The notes: generated by a model not told the origin, from the sequence alone. DNA of 64,000 nucleotides from Blastococcus sp. TBT05-19 (GCF_003319095.1 NZ_QOHI01000001.1:806001-870000), one strand, 5' to 3'; positions 1 to 7,409 are shown, numbered from the stretch's first letter. Program-made: numbers and translations.

Positions 1-238
1 AGCAGCTAGGCGAGTCTGTCAGCCCGGGTTCGTCATCGGCCCGGATCCTGGCATCAGCTAGATGACTCACTGCACGTGCCGGTCGCGGGTACGTGCGGGA
101 CATCAAACAGTGACTGGGCCCGTCACGTCGACTTGTCCGCATGATCGACGGGGTCGAGCAGAGACAGCGCGGACTGCGCTCGGAGAAGCCCTGGTTGTAC
201 GTCGAAGGACGCGGGTTCGATTCCCGCCACCTCCACCA
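1..238 (+). ncRNA. ssrA: tmRNA (ssrA), 3' part only
   Basis: This is the 3' portion of transfer-messenger RNA, which rescues stalled ribosomes with SmpB. The window opens just after the tag-peptide stop region. The first 60 bases follow the actinobacterial pseudoknot pattern (cagctag...gtcagcccggg...gcatcagctag), recalled from mycobacterial tmRNA. The tRNA-like end is clear: T-stem 211-215 pairs with 223-227 around loop ttcgatt, the acceptor 3' strand is 228-234, the discriminator A is 235 and the CCA is encoded at 236-238. The 5' half lies outside the window. Confidence 0.93.
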
Positions 239-259
239 CCACACCCACCCCTGAACGTC

Positions 260-303
260 AAGCCGGGGCCACCGCGAACAGCGGTGGCCCCGGCTTCGTC
301 GTC
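260..303 (+). terminator. tmRNA terminator hairpin (copy 1 of a duplicated element)
   Basis: A GC-rich inverted repeat (aagccggggccaccgc / gcggtggccccggctt) lies 22 nt after the tmRNA CCA end and is followed by cgtcgtc. It is the expected intrinsic-type terminator for tmRNA, although it lacks a long U tract, as is common in high-GC actinobacteria. The same 44 bases recur at 2024-2067 with two changes in the loop. Confidence 0.75.
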
Positions 304-353
304 CACCGGCCGCCGCATGCTTCGGTCATCCCCACGACGACTCGGCGGCTGGC

Positions 354-594
354 CTAGAGCATCTCGAGCGGGGCGTTCGCCGTCGGTGGCGGGAAGATCC
401 GGTCCAGCTGGTCGAGCTCGTCCTGGGTGAAGCCGGTTCTCGATCGCGTGGGCGCTGTCGATACCGGTCCGGGAGGCGGACGGCTGGATGTCGTGGCCGC
501 CCGGATCCTCACCCAGGTACCAGGTGCCCATGCCCAGGCGCGGGACGGCGGCTCCGCCGGGCAGGGTCACGGCGTGGGCGCTGGTTTCCGTCAT
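354..594 (-). pseudogene. aldo/keto reductase remnant with large internal deletion
   Basis: The ATG at 594 opens a typical aldo/keto reductase N-terminus (MTETSAHAVTLPGGAAVPRL followed by GMGTWYLGEDP). About 50 codons later, in another frame, comes the normal family C-terminus (GFTQDELDQLDRIFPPPTAN, then APLEML and a stop at 354-356). The intact family is about 280-330 residues, so roughly 200 codons, including the catalytic Asp/Tyr/Lys/His region, are missing and the two ends are out of frame. The gene cannot encode a working enzyme. It lies immediately downstream of tmRNA, a common integration hotspot, which fits deletion during a past insertion or excision event. Confidence 0.8.
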
Positions 595-702
595 GGCTCG
601 CGCCCCTCGAGGATGGAAGGCGGAATCCGGAACGACACATCCGCTGCGACGGATGCCGGTGGCTGCCAGAGCCCGACCGGGCGCATTCGCCCGTGACACC
701 GG

Positions 703-763
703 GCGGCGGGCGGCGGAATCGGTCACCTGACGGATGTCGGCCCAGGGGAGCAGGACCTACCGT
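703..763 (+). promoter_or_regulatory. Duplicated promoter/operator module, copy A
   Basis: The 40 bases 703-742 are repeated at 1458-1497 with one mismatch. Inside is an inverted repeat GTCA-CC-TGAC at 722-731. A plausible -35 TGTCGG (735-740) and -10 TACCGT (758-763) are separated by 17 nt, the same geometry as in copy B. The start codon of the reductase gene is at 809. I infer that one activator or repressor controls both adjacent genes. Confidence 0.55.
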
Positions 764-808
764 CGGGAAGCAGCGGCGGGTCCGCCGCGGGCGCCGATGG
801 AGGCTCAC

Positions 809-1393
809 ATGTCGCAGTCGCCAGGGACCACGTACAAGGTCGGCTACTTCGTGGGGAGCCTCTCCTCCACGTCGATCAACCGGATCCTGTCCCGCTCGCT
901 GATCCGACTCGCCCCGCCGGATCTGGAGTTCACCGAGATCCCGATCGGGAATCTGCCGCTGTACAGCCCAGACCACGACAGCGACTACCCGCCGGAGGCC
1001 CGGGCGCTCAAGGACGCGATCGCCGGGTCGGACGCACTGCTGTTCGTGACCCCGGAGTACAACCGGTCCATCCCCGGAGCCCTCAAGAACGCCATCGACT
1101 GGGCCTCCCGCCCCTGGGGCAAGAACTCGTTCCACCACATCCCGGCCGCCGTGATCGGAGCGTCCATCGGGGCCATCGGCACCGCGGTGGCGCAGCAGAG
1201 CCTGCGTGGAGTGCTCAGCTTCTGCAATGCCCGGCAGATGACGTCACCGGAGGCATACGTCCAGTTCACGGCGGAGGGATTCCGTGACGACGGGGAGGTC
1301 GTCGACGAGACCACGGCCGGCTTCCTCAAGGACTTCATGGAGGAGTTCAGGGACCACCTGGTGCGGGTGCTGACGGTTCTGCCCCGGCCGTGA
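809..1393 (+). CDS. NADPH-dependent FMN reductase family protein
   Basis: A 194-residue protein of the NAD(P)H-dependent FMN reductase/flavodoxin-like quinone reductase family, a cytoplasmic enzyme that reduces flavin or quinones with NAD(P)H. The N-terminal GYFVGSLSSTSINR is the flavin-phosphate binding loop. The central TPEYNRSIPGALKNAIDWAS is the family's FMN/dimer signature, and GASIGAIGTAVAQQSLR follows as usual. I chose ATG 809 because GGAGG lies 5 nt upstream; the upstream extension has no homology-like pattern. It shares a duplicated promoter with the monooxygenase gene at 1555, which suggests co-regulation in quinone or oxidative metabolism. Substrate unknown. Confidence 0.88.
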   Translation: MSQSPGTTYKVGYFVGSLSSTSINRILSRSLIRLAPPDLEFTEIPIGNLPLYSPDHDSDYPPEARALKDAIAGSDALLFVTPEYNRSIPGALKNAIDWASRPWGKNSFHHIPAAVIGASIGAIGTAVAQQSLRGVLSFCNARQMTSPEAYVQFTAEGFRDDGEVVDETTAGFLKDFMEEFRDHLVRVLTVLPRP

Positions 1394-1457
1394 CCCCGAG
1401 CGTCCCTCCTGACCAGGGCCTTCCTCGACGATGGGGACCTAGCCATCGTGTCGCCGC

Positions 1458-1518
1458 GCGGCGGGCGGCGGAATCGGTCAACTGACGGATGTCGGCCAGG
1501 GGGGTTCCGGCCTAGCGT
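1458..1518 (+). promoter_or_regulatory. Duplicated promoter/operator module, copy B
   Basis: Near-exact repeat of 703-742. The inverted repeat is GTCA-AC-TGAC (1477-1486). The candidate -35 TGTCGG (1490-1495) and -10 TAGCGT (1513-1518) have the same 17-nt spacer as copy A. It lies 37 nt upstream of the start codon of the antibiotic-monooxygenase-like gene. Confidence 0.55.
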
Positions 1519-1554
1519 GCGGACCGACTCACCTTTCGGGCCGGAGGAGCCGAC

Positions 1555-1863
1555 ATGAACAGCAAGACGACCAAGGCGCTCGTCGTGAGGCTCACCGCCA
1601 AGCCGGAGACCTGCGACGAGGTGGCGGCATTCCTCGCCGGCGCCGTGGAACTCGCCAACGGCGAGAGCGGCACGACCGTATGGTTCGCCCTCCGCACCGA
1701 CGAGTCCACCTTCTGGATCGTCGACGCCTTCCCCGGCCCGGCCGAGCGGCAGGCGCACCTCGACGGCCCGATCGCGGCGGCGCTGATGCAGAACGCCGAC
1801 CGGTTGCTGGCCACCGATCCGGAGATCTTCCCTGCGGACGTGCTGGCCGCCAAAGTTCCCTGA
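1555..1863 (+). CDS. Antibiotic biosynthesis monooxygenase (ABM) domain protein
   Basis: A 102-residue single-domain ABM-family protein with the dimeric alpha-beta barrel fold. These small cofactor-free proteins act on quinones or anthrones or have unknown roles. Supporting features are the opening beta strand KALVVRLTAKPETCDEVAAF, the core TTVWFALRTDESTFWIVDAF and the closing helix region with HLDGPIAAALM. Length fits the family. GGAGGAG sits 6 nt before the ATG. It has its own copy of the promoter module used by the FMN reductase upstream, so the two probably act in one response, perhaps quinone detoxification (inference). Confidence 0.85.
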   Translation: MNSKTTKALVVRLTAKPETCDEVAAFLAGAVELANGESGTTVWFALRTDESTFWIVDAFPGPAERQAHLDGPIAAALMQNADRLLATDPEIFPADVLAAKVP

Positions 1864-2023
1864 GTACGGGCCGGCTCTCGATACCGCAGTGTGGACAGAA
1901 CGCGATCTTGTTGTGACCGCCGATCGGCAAAGATCAACTACAGTCGGCTGACCTGGAGAGACGCATTTCGGGGACAACCCCACCACGGGGTGCTGGCGAA
2001 AAGCCAGGCCCCTAGTTGGCGAA

Positions 2024-2067
2024 AAGCCGGGGCCACCGCACACAGCGGTGGCCCCGGCTTCGTCGTC
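2024..2067 (+). terminator. Terminator-like hairpin, second copy of the tmRNA terminator
   Basis: This 44-nt block matches 260-303 except for two loop bases. The stem is the same 16-bp inverted repeat. It is preceded by two direct copies of tggcgaaaagcc (1994-2005 and 2018-2029). It ends the ABM gene region and marks the exact point where the isochorismatase remnant begins, so it may be a rearrangement breakpoint as well as a terminator. Confidence 0.6.
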
Positions 2068-2481
2068 TGCGGGTGCTGTCCCGCAACCACCAGAGCCTGG
2101 CCGACGGCGGGCTGGTCACGAGCAAGGTGCTGGTGCGGGCCTGCTTCGCCGAGAACGCCCCGGGCGCCTGGGGTGACCTCGCGCTGGAACCCGAGTCCGG
2201 GGAGATCGTCGTCGTGAAGCTGTACGCCTCGGCGTTCTTCGGGACGTCGCTGGCCACGACGCTGCACGCCGCGGGCGTGGACACCCTGATGATCGCCGGC
2301 GTCTCGACGTCGGGCTGCGTGCGGGCCACCGCGATGGACGCGCTCAAGTCCGGTTTCCACCCGCATGTCGTGCGGCAGGCCTGCGCGGACCGGACACCGC
2401 GCTGGACGACAACAACCTCGCCGACCTCGACGCCAAGTACGCCGACGTCATCGACCTGGCGGAGCGCTCACGCACCTCTGA
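2068..2481 (+). pseudogene. Isochorismatase-family hydrolase, 5'-truncated and frameshifted
   Basis: Only the C-terminal half of an isochorismatase/N-carbamoylsarcosine amidase-like hydrolase remains. Its core is recognisable: VVVKLYASAFFGTSLATTL followed by GVDTLMIAGVSTSGCVRATA, which contains the nucleophilic Cys. The N-terminal half with the catalytic Asp is absent; the reading frame runs into the duplicated terminator instead of a start. Near 2390-2400 the frame must slip by one base (a 1-nt loss) to continue into DNNLADLDAKYADVIDLAER, the expected family tail. The two lesions make this a pseudogene. It probably once belonged to the adjacent catabolic region. Confidence 0.8.
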
Positions 2482-2534
2482 CCATCAGCGGTCCGCGGGG
2501 AGCATGTCGTCGAGCGCAGCGCAGCCGACCCGCG

Positions 2535-3296
2535 TCATAGGACGTGTCGGCGCAGCGCCTCGTTGACGACCCCGGGAGCGGTCGCGTTCGGCAAGTGTGC
2601 GGCGCCGGGGACGACGGCGAACTGCGCCTCCGGGATGCCATCTGCGATGGACCGCACCATCTCCGGCGTCGTCGCCGGGTCTTCGGCGCCGGCGATCGTC
2701 AGGGTGGACGCGGTGATCTCGCCGAGCCTGTCGCGCACGTCGAACGCGCCGATCGCCTCGCAGCAGGCCGCGTACCCCTCCGGCGGGGTGGCGCGCAGCA
2801 TGTCGAGCAGCCGCTTCGCCTCTCCTGGGGAGCGCTCCGCCCACTCGGCCGTGAACCAGGTGCCGGTGCGGGAGGACTCCAGGAACCCGGTGCCCTCCTC
2901 GCGCACCTGCTGCGCCCGCACCGCCCACGAGGGCGGGTCGGCGAACTGCGCGGCCGACGCGATGATCGCCAGCTTCTCCAGCCGCTCGGGCACGGTGAGC
3001 GCCAGCTGCTGGCCGATCGCCCCGCCGATGGAGACCCCCGCGTAGGAGAAGCGCTCGACACCGAGCCGGTCGAGCAGCGCGAGCACGTCGGCGGCCAGGT
3101 CGGCCATCGTGCAGGGGCCCGGTACGACCTCCGACGCCCCGTGGCCGCGCAGGTCGTACCGGACGATCCGCAGCCGGTCGGCGAACGCCGCGACCTGCGC
3201 GTCGAAGAGGCCGGTGTCGGTGCCCAGCGACGGGCCGAGCACGAGCACCGGGGCGTCGGCGGGGCCGTCCACGACGGCGTGCAGGCGGGCGGTCAT
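2535..3296 (-). CDS. pcaD: 3-oxoadipate enol-lactonase (alpha/beta hydrolase)
   Basis: A 253-residue alpha/beta hydrolase predicted to open 3-oxoadipate enol-lactone to 3-oxoadipate, the last step of the catechol/protocatechuate ortho pathway before CoA transfer. Visible features are the oxyanion region VLGPSLGTDTGLFDAQ, the strand RIVRYDLRGHGAS, the nucleophile elbow GVSIGG (GxSxG), a late Asp in GAEDPATTP and the catalytic His in PGAAHLPN. It ends the minus-strand cat operon and overlaps the preceding gene by 4 nt (ATGA). Context with catB and catC makes the function firm. Downstream CoA-transferase and thiolase genes are not in the window. Confidence 0.9.
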   Translation of the reverse strand: MTARLHAVVDGPADAPVLVLGPSLGTDTGLFDAQVAAFADRLRIVRYDLRGHGASEVVPGPCTMADLAADVLALLDRLGVERFSYAGVSIGGAIGQQLALTVPERLEKLAIIASAAQFADPPSWAVRAQQVREEGTGFLESSRTGTWFTAEWAERSPGEAKRLLDMLRATPPEGYAACCEAIGAFDVRDRLGEITASTLTIAGAEDPATTPEMVRSIADGIPEAQFAVVPGAAHLPNATAPGVVNEALRRHVL

Positions 3297-3772
3297 GTGT
3301 CCTCCAGGGTGGCGGCGCGGGCGGACTCGAGCGTGAACGTGTGCCGGTCCCAGCCGTCGGCCAGGGGCACCCAGTAGGAGAAGCGCACCCGCTTCTCCCG
3401 GTAGCGCCAGCCGGCCTCGGTGCGCACCAGCTCGTCGGTGTAGCGGCCGGCGGCCACGTGCGGGACGCCGTCGACGACGCACGGCTGCCACAGCAGCGAG
3501 GTCACCGAGGCGCGGTCGCCGTCCACCTCGATCTCCAGGTTGGACACGTGGTGCCAGAACGCGGTCAGGCCGCCGTCGGCCAGGCCGGCGAAGAAGGCCA
3601 GCAGGTCGGCCCGGCCCTCGACCCGGCTCAGGCCGTCGAAGATGCCCTCCGGCGTGAACAGCCCCACCAGCCCCGGCCATTCGCCGTCGTCGAGCAGCCG
3701 GCAGTAGCGGGCGTCGAGCGACCGGATCGCCTCGACGTCCTCCAGCCGCCGCAGCCGCTCCTCGATCGTCAC
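3293..3772 (-). CDS. SnoaL/NTF2-like protein
   Basis: A 159-residue nuclear-transport-factor-2-like protein (SnoaL-type cone fold). The N-terminal RLRRLEDVEAIRSLDARYCR is typical of the family, followed by the LLDDGEWPGLVGLFTPEGIF helix-strand. Members include small ring dehydratases, isomerases and ring-hydroxylating dioxygenase beta-like proteins, so the reaction cannot be assigned. It overlaps both neighbours by 4 nt inside the catechol operon, which implies tightly coupled translation and a role in aromatic metabolism. No signal peptide or membrane segment is seen. Confidence 0.82.
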   Translation of the reverse strand: MTIEERLRRLEDVEAIRSLDARYCRLLDDGEWPGLVGLFTPEGIFDGLSRVEGRADLLAFFAGLADGGLTAFWHHVSNLEIEVDGDRASVTSLLWQPCVVDGVPHVAAGRYTDELVRTEAGWRYREKRVRFSYWVPLADGWDRHTFTLESARAATLEDT

Positions 3773-4569
3773 CGGGCACCCTCCGGCAGGAAGTCCAAGG
3801 AGACGACACCGTCGCCCGCCGGGCCGCCGGCCAGGCGGATCGCGCCGCCAGCCCCGACCACGACCTCCACGCAGACCCGCGCGTCGAGTCTGGTGATCGC
3901 GACGGGGTAGCGGCCCGGTGCCGGCACCGCCGTCCCCGGCGGGACCGCCAGCACGCCGCCGGCCAGCCGGCCCTCGACGCGGTGCGGCCGGCCCAGCACC
4001 CGCGCCGCGCCGGCGACGTCACCGGTGGCCAGACATGTGCGGACCTGTGTCGACGAGCACCGCACGCCCTCGGGGGAGAGCAGGTCGACGCCGTCGGCGG
4101 TGAAGCCGTGCCGCTGACCGAGCTCGGCGAGGGTGGCGACGTCCCCGGCCCCGCGGGCGCCGAACCGGAAATCGCTGCCGACGATGACGGCGTGGGCATC
4201 CAGCGCGTCGACCAGCACCCGCCGGACGAAGTCGTCGGGACACGTGCCGGCGAGCTCGGCGGTGAACGGCAGCACGAGCACCGCATCCACCCCGAGCTCC
4301 CCGGCCAGCTCCGCCCGCCGGCCCGGTGTCGACAGCGCGGCGGTGTCGCGCGGTGGGCCGACCACGCGGGCCGGGTGCGGGTCGAACGTGACCAGTACCG
4401 TCGGCAGGCCCCGCCCCAGACCCACGGCGACCGCTCGCTCGATGACCCGTACGTGCCCGCGGTGGACGCCGTCGAAGACGCCGATCGTCACCGCGCACGG
4501 GCCGAAGCCGGCCGGGACGTCGTCCAGCCCGTGCCAGAGCCGGGCGCCGGTCACGGTCGCCACGGTCAT
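3769..4569 (-). CDS. FAD synthetase-like protein (RibF N-terminal domain, no kinase domain)
   Basis: A 266-residue protein with the FMN adenylyltransferase domain of RibF. It has the nucleotide-binding motif TIGVFDGVHRGH, then VTFDPHPARVV, a Phe/Asp region DDFVRRVLVDAL and VIVGSDFRFG, and the SSTQVR motif. Family RibF is about 310-330 residues and carries a C-terminal riboflavin kinase domain; here the C-terminus is short and lacks a PTAN-like kinase motif. It would convert FMN to FAD. Position is striking: it overlaps catC and the SnoaL gene by 4 nt each, inside an operon that encodes FAD- and flavin-using oxygenase components. I infer that it raises FAD supply during aromatic degradation. 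Confidence 0.85.
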   Translation of the reverse strand: MTVATVTGARLWHGLDDVPAGFGPCAVTIGVFDGVHRGHVRVIERAVAVGLGRGLPTVLVTFDPHPARVVGPPRDTAALSTPGRRAELAGELGVDAVLVLPFTAELAGTCPDDFVRRVLVDALDAHAVIVGSDFRFGARGAGDVATLAELGQRHGFTADGVDLLSPEGVRCSSTQVRTCLATGDVAGAARVLGRPHRVEGRLAGGVLAVPPGTAVPAPGRYPVAITRLDARVCVEVVVGAGGAIRLAGGPAGDGVVSLDFLPEGAR

Positions 4570-4853
4570 GGATTGGCGGAGAGGGCCGAGGGGTGCTCCG
4601 TCAGCGGGGTGACCGCGACGGTCATGAACGGGAACAGCGGCAGGTTCCACAGGATCTCGTGCAGCTCGTCGGAGCTCTCCACGTCGAAGATGCTCACGTT
4701 GCTGTACTGGCCGACCACCCGCCACAGGTGCACCCAGGTGCCCGTGCGCTGCAGCTCGAGCGCGCGGGCCTTCTCGTTCGCCAGCAGCGTCGCCCGTTCC
4801 TCGGGATCGAGGTCGCGGGGCACGGCGACGTCCATGCGGACGTGGAACAGCAT
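4566..4853 (-). CDS. catC: Muconolactone delta-isomerase
   Basis: A 95-residue protein of the normal length for muconolactone isomerase, which converts muconolactone to 3-oxoadipate enol-lactone. Diagnostic stretches are MLFHVRMDVAVPRDL at the start, ARALELQRTGTWVHLWRVVG with the active-site region, and SSDELHEILWNLPLFPFMTV near the end. It lies 18 nt after catB and overlaps the FAD synthetase-like gene by 4 nt. The order catB-catC followed by pcaD matches the biochemical order of the catechol branch. Confidence 0.95.
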   Translation of the reverse strand: MLFHVRMDVAVPRDLDPEERATLLANEKARALELQRTGTWVHLWRVVGQYSNVSIFDVESSDELHEILWNLPLFPFMTVAVTPLTEHPSALSANP

Positions 4854-4871
4854 GATCAGGTCCTCCTGGAT

Positions 4872-5993
4872 TCAGCGGCGGGTGAAGCGGGCGACGGCGG
4901 CCGGGTCGAGCTCGACCCCGAGACCTGGGCCCTCGGGCAGGTGCAGCGCGCCGTCGGCGTAGCGCAGGGGCTCGGTGAGCAGCTCCTCGCGCATGAGCAG
5001 CGGGCCGAACAGCTCGCTGCCAAAGCTGACCGCCGGGGTCGAGCAGGCCAGATGGAGGGACGCGACCGTGCCGATCGGCCCCTCGATCGCGGTGCCGCCG
5101 TGGCAGGGGATGCCCGCAGCCGCGGCGACGTCGGCGATCTGGCGGGTGTAGCGGAGGCCACCGGACTTGGTCGTCTTGAGCGAGAAGACGTCGGCGGCGC
5201 GCAACCTGACCAGCCGCAGTGCGTCCGACGGTGTCCGGAGGCTCTCGTCGGCCATGACCGGGATCGGCAGCGCCGCGTTGATCTCAGCCAGCCACTCGAC
5301 CTCGGCGCCCGGCACCGGCTGCTCGATGAGATCGACCCCCGCCTCAGCCAGGCGGGGCAGCCAGCGGAGCGAGGTGATGAGGTCCCAGCGGGCGTTGATG
5401 TCTACCCGGATGCTCGCGTTGCACGACAGCTTCTCGGCCACCTCGACGATCCGCGCGACGTCGTCCGCGGGATCCTGGGCACCCATCTTGAGCTTGAAGC
5501 TGGAGTGCAACCCGGCGTCCAGCTTGGCCTGCGCCTCCTCGACGACCTCGGACGCCGACTCGGTGCCCAGCGCCCACGTCACCGGGATCGAGGTGCGGGC
5601 GAGACCGCCGAGCAGCGTGTGCACCGGCACGCCGAGGCTGCGGGCCCACGCGTCGTGCAGGGCCACCTCGACGGCGGCCTTCGCGTAGAGGTTGGCGGCG
5701 ACGACGTCGTTGATCGCCTGCTGGATGCCGGCGATGTCGTCGACGCGGCGGCCGATCAGGAGCGGCGCGATGTACCGCTCGATGATCAGCTGCATCGTCT
5801 CGACCGACTCGCCGCCCCACCACGGCCCGCCGGGGACGACGCCTTCCCCGATGCCCGAGACGCCGCCGCGGGTCGTGAGGGTGACCAGCAGCAGCGGCTG
5901 GGCGTCCATGCCGGTGCGCGCGAACCGGTGTGGTCGCCGCAGGGGGACGTCGAGGATCGCGGTGCTGACTCGTTCGATGTGCAGGTCGTTCAC
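4872..5993 (-). CDS. catB: Muconate cycloisomerase
   Basis: A 373-residue enolase-superfamily enzyme (muconate lactonizing subgroup) that converts cis,cis-muconate to muconolactone. Motifs in order are the N-terminal capping domain (DVPLRRPHRFARTGMDAQPL), the KLKMG lysine pair, the metal ligands in VDINARWD, IEQPV and MADES, and the KTTKSGG lysine of the second catalytic base. I chose GTG 5993 because GGAGG lies about 7 nt upstream; a longer reading frame has no family-like extension. It follows the EthD gene by 28 nt and precedes catC by 18 nt. Confidence 0.95.
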   Translation of the reverse strand: MNDLHIERVSTAILDVPLRRPHRFARTGMDAQPLLLVTLTTRGGVSGIGEGVVPGGPWWGGESVETMQLIIERYIAPLLIGRRVDDIAGIQQAINDVVAANLYAKAAVEVALHDAWARSLGVPVHTLLGGLARTSIPVTWALGTESASEVVEEAQAKLDAGLHSSFKLKMGAQDPADDVARIVEVAEKLSCNASIRVDINARWDLITSLRWLPRLAEAGVDLIEQPVPGAEVEWLAEINAALPIPVMADESLRTPSDALRLVRLRAADVFSLKTTKSGGLRYTRQIADVAAAAGIPCHGGTAIEGPIGTVASLHLACSTPAVSFGSELFGPLLMREELLTEPLRYADGALHLPEGPGLGVELDPAAVARFTRR

Positions 5994-6021
5994 GGGGCAG
6001 CCCTCCGAGCAGGAGCGGGCA

Positions 6022-6327
6022 TCAGGACGTGCGGGCCGGGAAGTGCAGGATCTCCAGGCCACCCGTCGCGAAGTTCGGGATGTCGGCCTGGGCCGCGGCG
6101 CCCTCCGGTGAGGCCAGGGCGGCGCCCATGTCCTCGGCCGAGTCGAAGTCGGCCTCGAAGACGGCGGTGAACGAGGGTTCGCCCTCGGCCGCGGCGACGT
6201 CGAGGCTGTAGCGCGCGGCCCGCACGCCGGGCAGCTTCTGCGCCAGCGGCAGGTGGACCTGCTCGTAGTACCGGTTGAACGCCTCGCGGTCGGCCGGGGG
6301 GCGGTACAGGACCATCAGGGTGTGCAT
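6022..6327 (-). CDS. EthD family protein
   Basis: A 101-residue EthD-type dimeric alpha-beta barrel protein. The start MHTLMVLYRPPADREAFNRY and the motif HLPLAQKLPGV are characteristic of the family. EthD proteins often accompany P450 systems; the namesake is needed for ETBE oxidation by EthB, with unclear mechanism. Here it sits 26 nt after the gcoB-like reductase and before catB in the same operon. It may support the O-demethylase or handle a toxic intermediate such as formaldehyde or a quinone (inference). Confidence 0.82.
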   Translation of the reverse strand: MHTLMVLYRPPADREAFNRYYEQVHLPLAQKLPGVRAARYSLDVAAAEGEPSFTAVFEADFDSAEDMGAALASPEGAAAQADIPNFATGGLEILHFPARTS

Positions 6328-6353
6328 CGGGGGAGCGCCTCTCGTTCGGGAGT

Positions 6354-7403
6354 TCAGCTGGCGGTGGCGAGGGGGGCACCGGCGGCCGCGAGGTCGGCGG
6401 CGTCGGTGAACTCCTCCTTGAAGACCAGTCGGGGGGCCATCCGGCGGCGCTTGAGCACCTTGCCGGCGGCCTCGACCATGGCAGGGGGCCCGCACAGGTA
6501 GGCCGACATGCCCTTGCAGCTCTCGAAGTCCTCCAGGACGACGTCGGTGACCATGCCGGTCGCGCCGTCCCACTGCTGTTCGGACAGGCACGGCCGGTAG
6601 TGGAAGTTCGGGTGCTCGGCCTCGAGCGCCCGGAACAGGTCGCCGTCGTAGAGATCGGCCTCGGTGCGCCCGCCGTGGTAGAGGTACAGCTCGGGCACCA
6701 GCCTCTCGGCCAGCGCGTGCAGCACCATCGACTTCATCGGGGCCAGGCCGGTGCCACCGGCGATCAGGATCGCCGGCTCCTCCTGGGGCCGGGAGATCCC
6801 GAAGACGCCCAGCGGGCCGCGGACGTCGACGGTGTCACCGATGGCCAGCGAGGCGAAGACCCACCCGTCGGTGGCGATGCCGCCGGGGGTCCGCCGGACG
6901 TGGAACTCCAGCCGGTGGGTCTCCGAGGGAGGGTTCGCCATCGAGTACTGGCGCCACACGCCTGAGCCCGGAACCTCGAGCTCGGCGTACTGACCCGCGT
7001 TGAACGGCATGGCCTCGGTCAGCTCGATCACGACCCGGCGGGTGTCGCGGGCGATGTCCTCCAGGACGACGACGCTGCCGGTGAGGTCGCGGAGCGGGTG
7101 CCGGACGACGCCGTCGTCGCTCACCTCGGCCAGCGGCTCAACCAGCAGGTCCGACCGCGGCGTCGCCTGGCACGCCAGGGTGATCCCCTGCTCCCGCTCC
7201 TCCGGGGTGAGGGTGAACGCCGGCGCGTTCCCGTGGTCGACCTCCCCGTCGAGCACCCGGAGCTTGCAGCTGCCGCAGGTGCCCTGCGTGCAGCCGTGCG
7301 GCAGCCAGACGTTGTCACGGAGGTAGGCGTCCAGGAGGGACTGGTCGCCGCGGCAGCTGGTGACCTTGCCCAGCGTCTGCAGGCGGACGGTGTGCCCAGT
7401 CAT
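6354..7403 (-). CDS. gcoB: GcoB-type P450 reductase (2Fe-2S, FAD, NADH domains)
   Basis: A 349-residue single-chain electron-transfer protein. Residues about 1-95 form a plant-type ferredoxin with cluster cysteines 38, 43, 46 and 78. An FAD domain follows, with RQYS at 151-154, and then an NAD(P)H domain with AGGTGLAP at 215-222 and CGPPAMVEAA near the end. The order ferredoxin-FAD-NAD matches GcoB, which passes NADH electrons to GcoA, and also phenol hydroxylase P5-type reductases. Placement 6 nt after a GcoA homologue favours GcoB. The FAD it needs could come from the FAD synthetase gene in the same operon. Confidence 0.9.
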   Translation of the reverse strand: MTGHTVRLQTLGKVTSCRGDQSLLDAYLRDNVWLPHGCTQGTCGSCKLRVLDGEVDHGNAPAFTLTPEEREQGITLACQATPRSDLLVEPLAEVSDDGVVRHPLRDLTGSVVVLEDIARDTRRVVIELTEAMPFNAGQYAELEVPGSGVWRQYSMANPPSETHRLEFHVRRTPGGIATDGWVFASLAIGDTVDVRGPLGVFGISRPQEEPAILIAGGTGLAPMKSMVLHALAERLVPELYLYHGGRTEADLYDGDLFRALEAEHPNFHYRPCLSEQQWDGATGMVTDVVLEDFESCKGMSAYLCGPPAMVEAAGKVLKRRRMAPRLVFKEEFTDAADLAAAGAPLATAS

Positions 7404-7409
7404 GTCAGC

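Noticed and set aside
103..726. A 207-codon minus-strand frame as an intact gene
   Set aside because: Only its middle part resembles a protein family (aldo/keto reductase N-terminus); the rest covers antisense tmRNA and random sequence. Called as a pseudogene instead.
1994..2029. Two copies of tggcgaaaagcc, with a related inverted phrase at 13212-13224, as an IS end
   Set aside because: Only 12 nt is shared, there is no transposase nearby and no flanking target duplication, so there is too little to call a mobile element.
260..2067. Classical attL/attR pair of an element integrated in ssrA
   Set aside because: The duplicated sequence is the terminator, not the tRNA-like 3' end, and no integrase lies between the copies.
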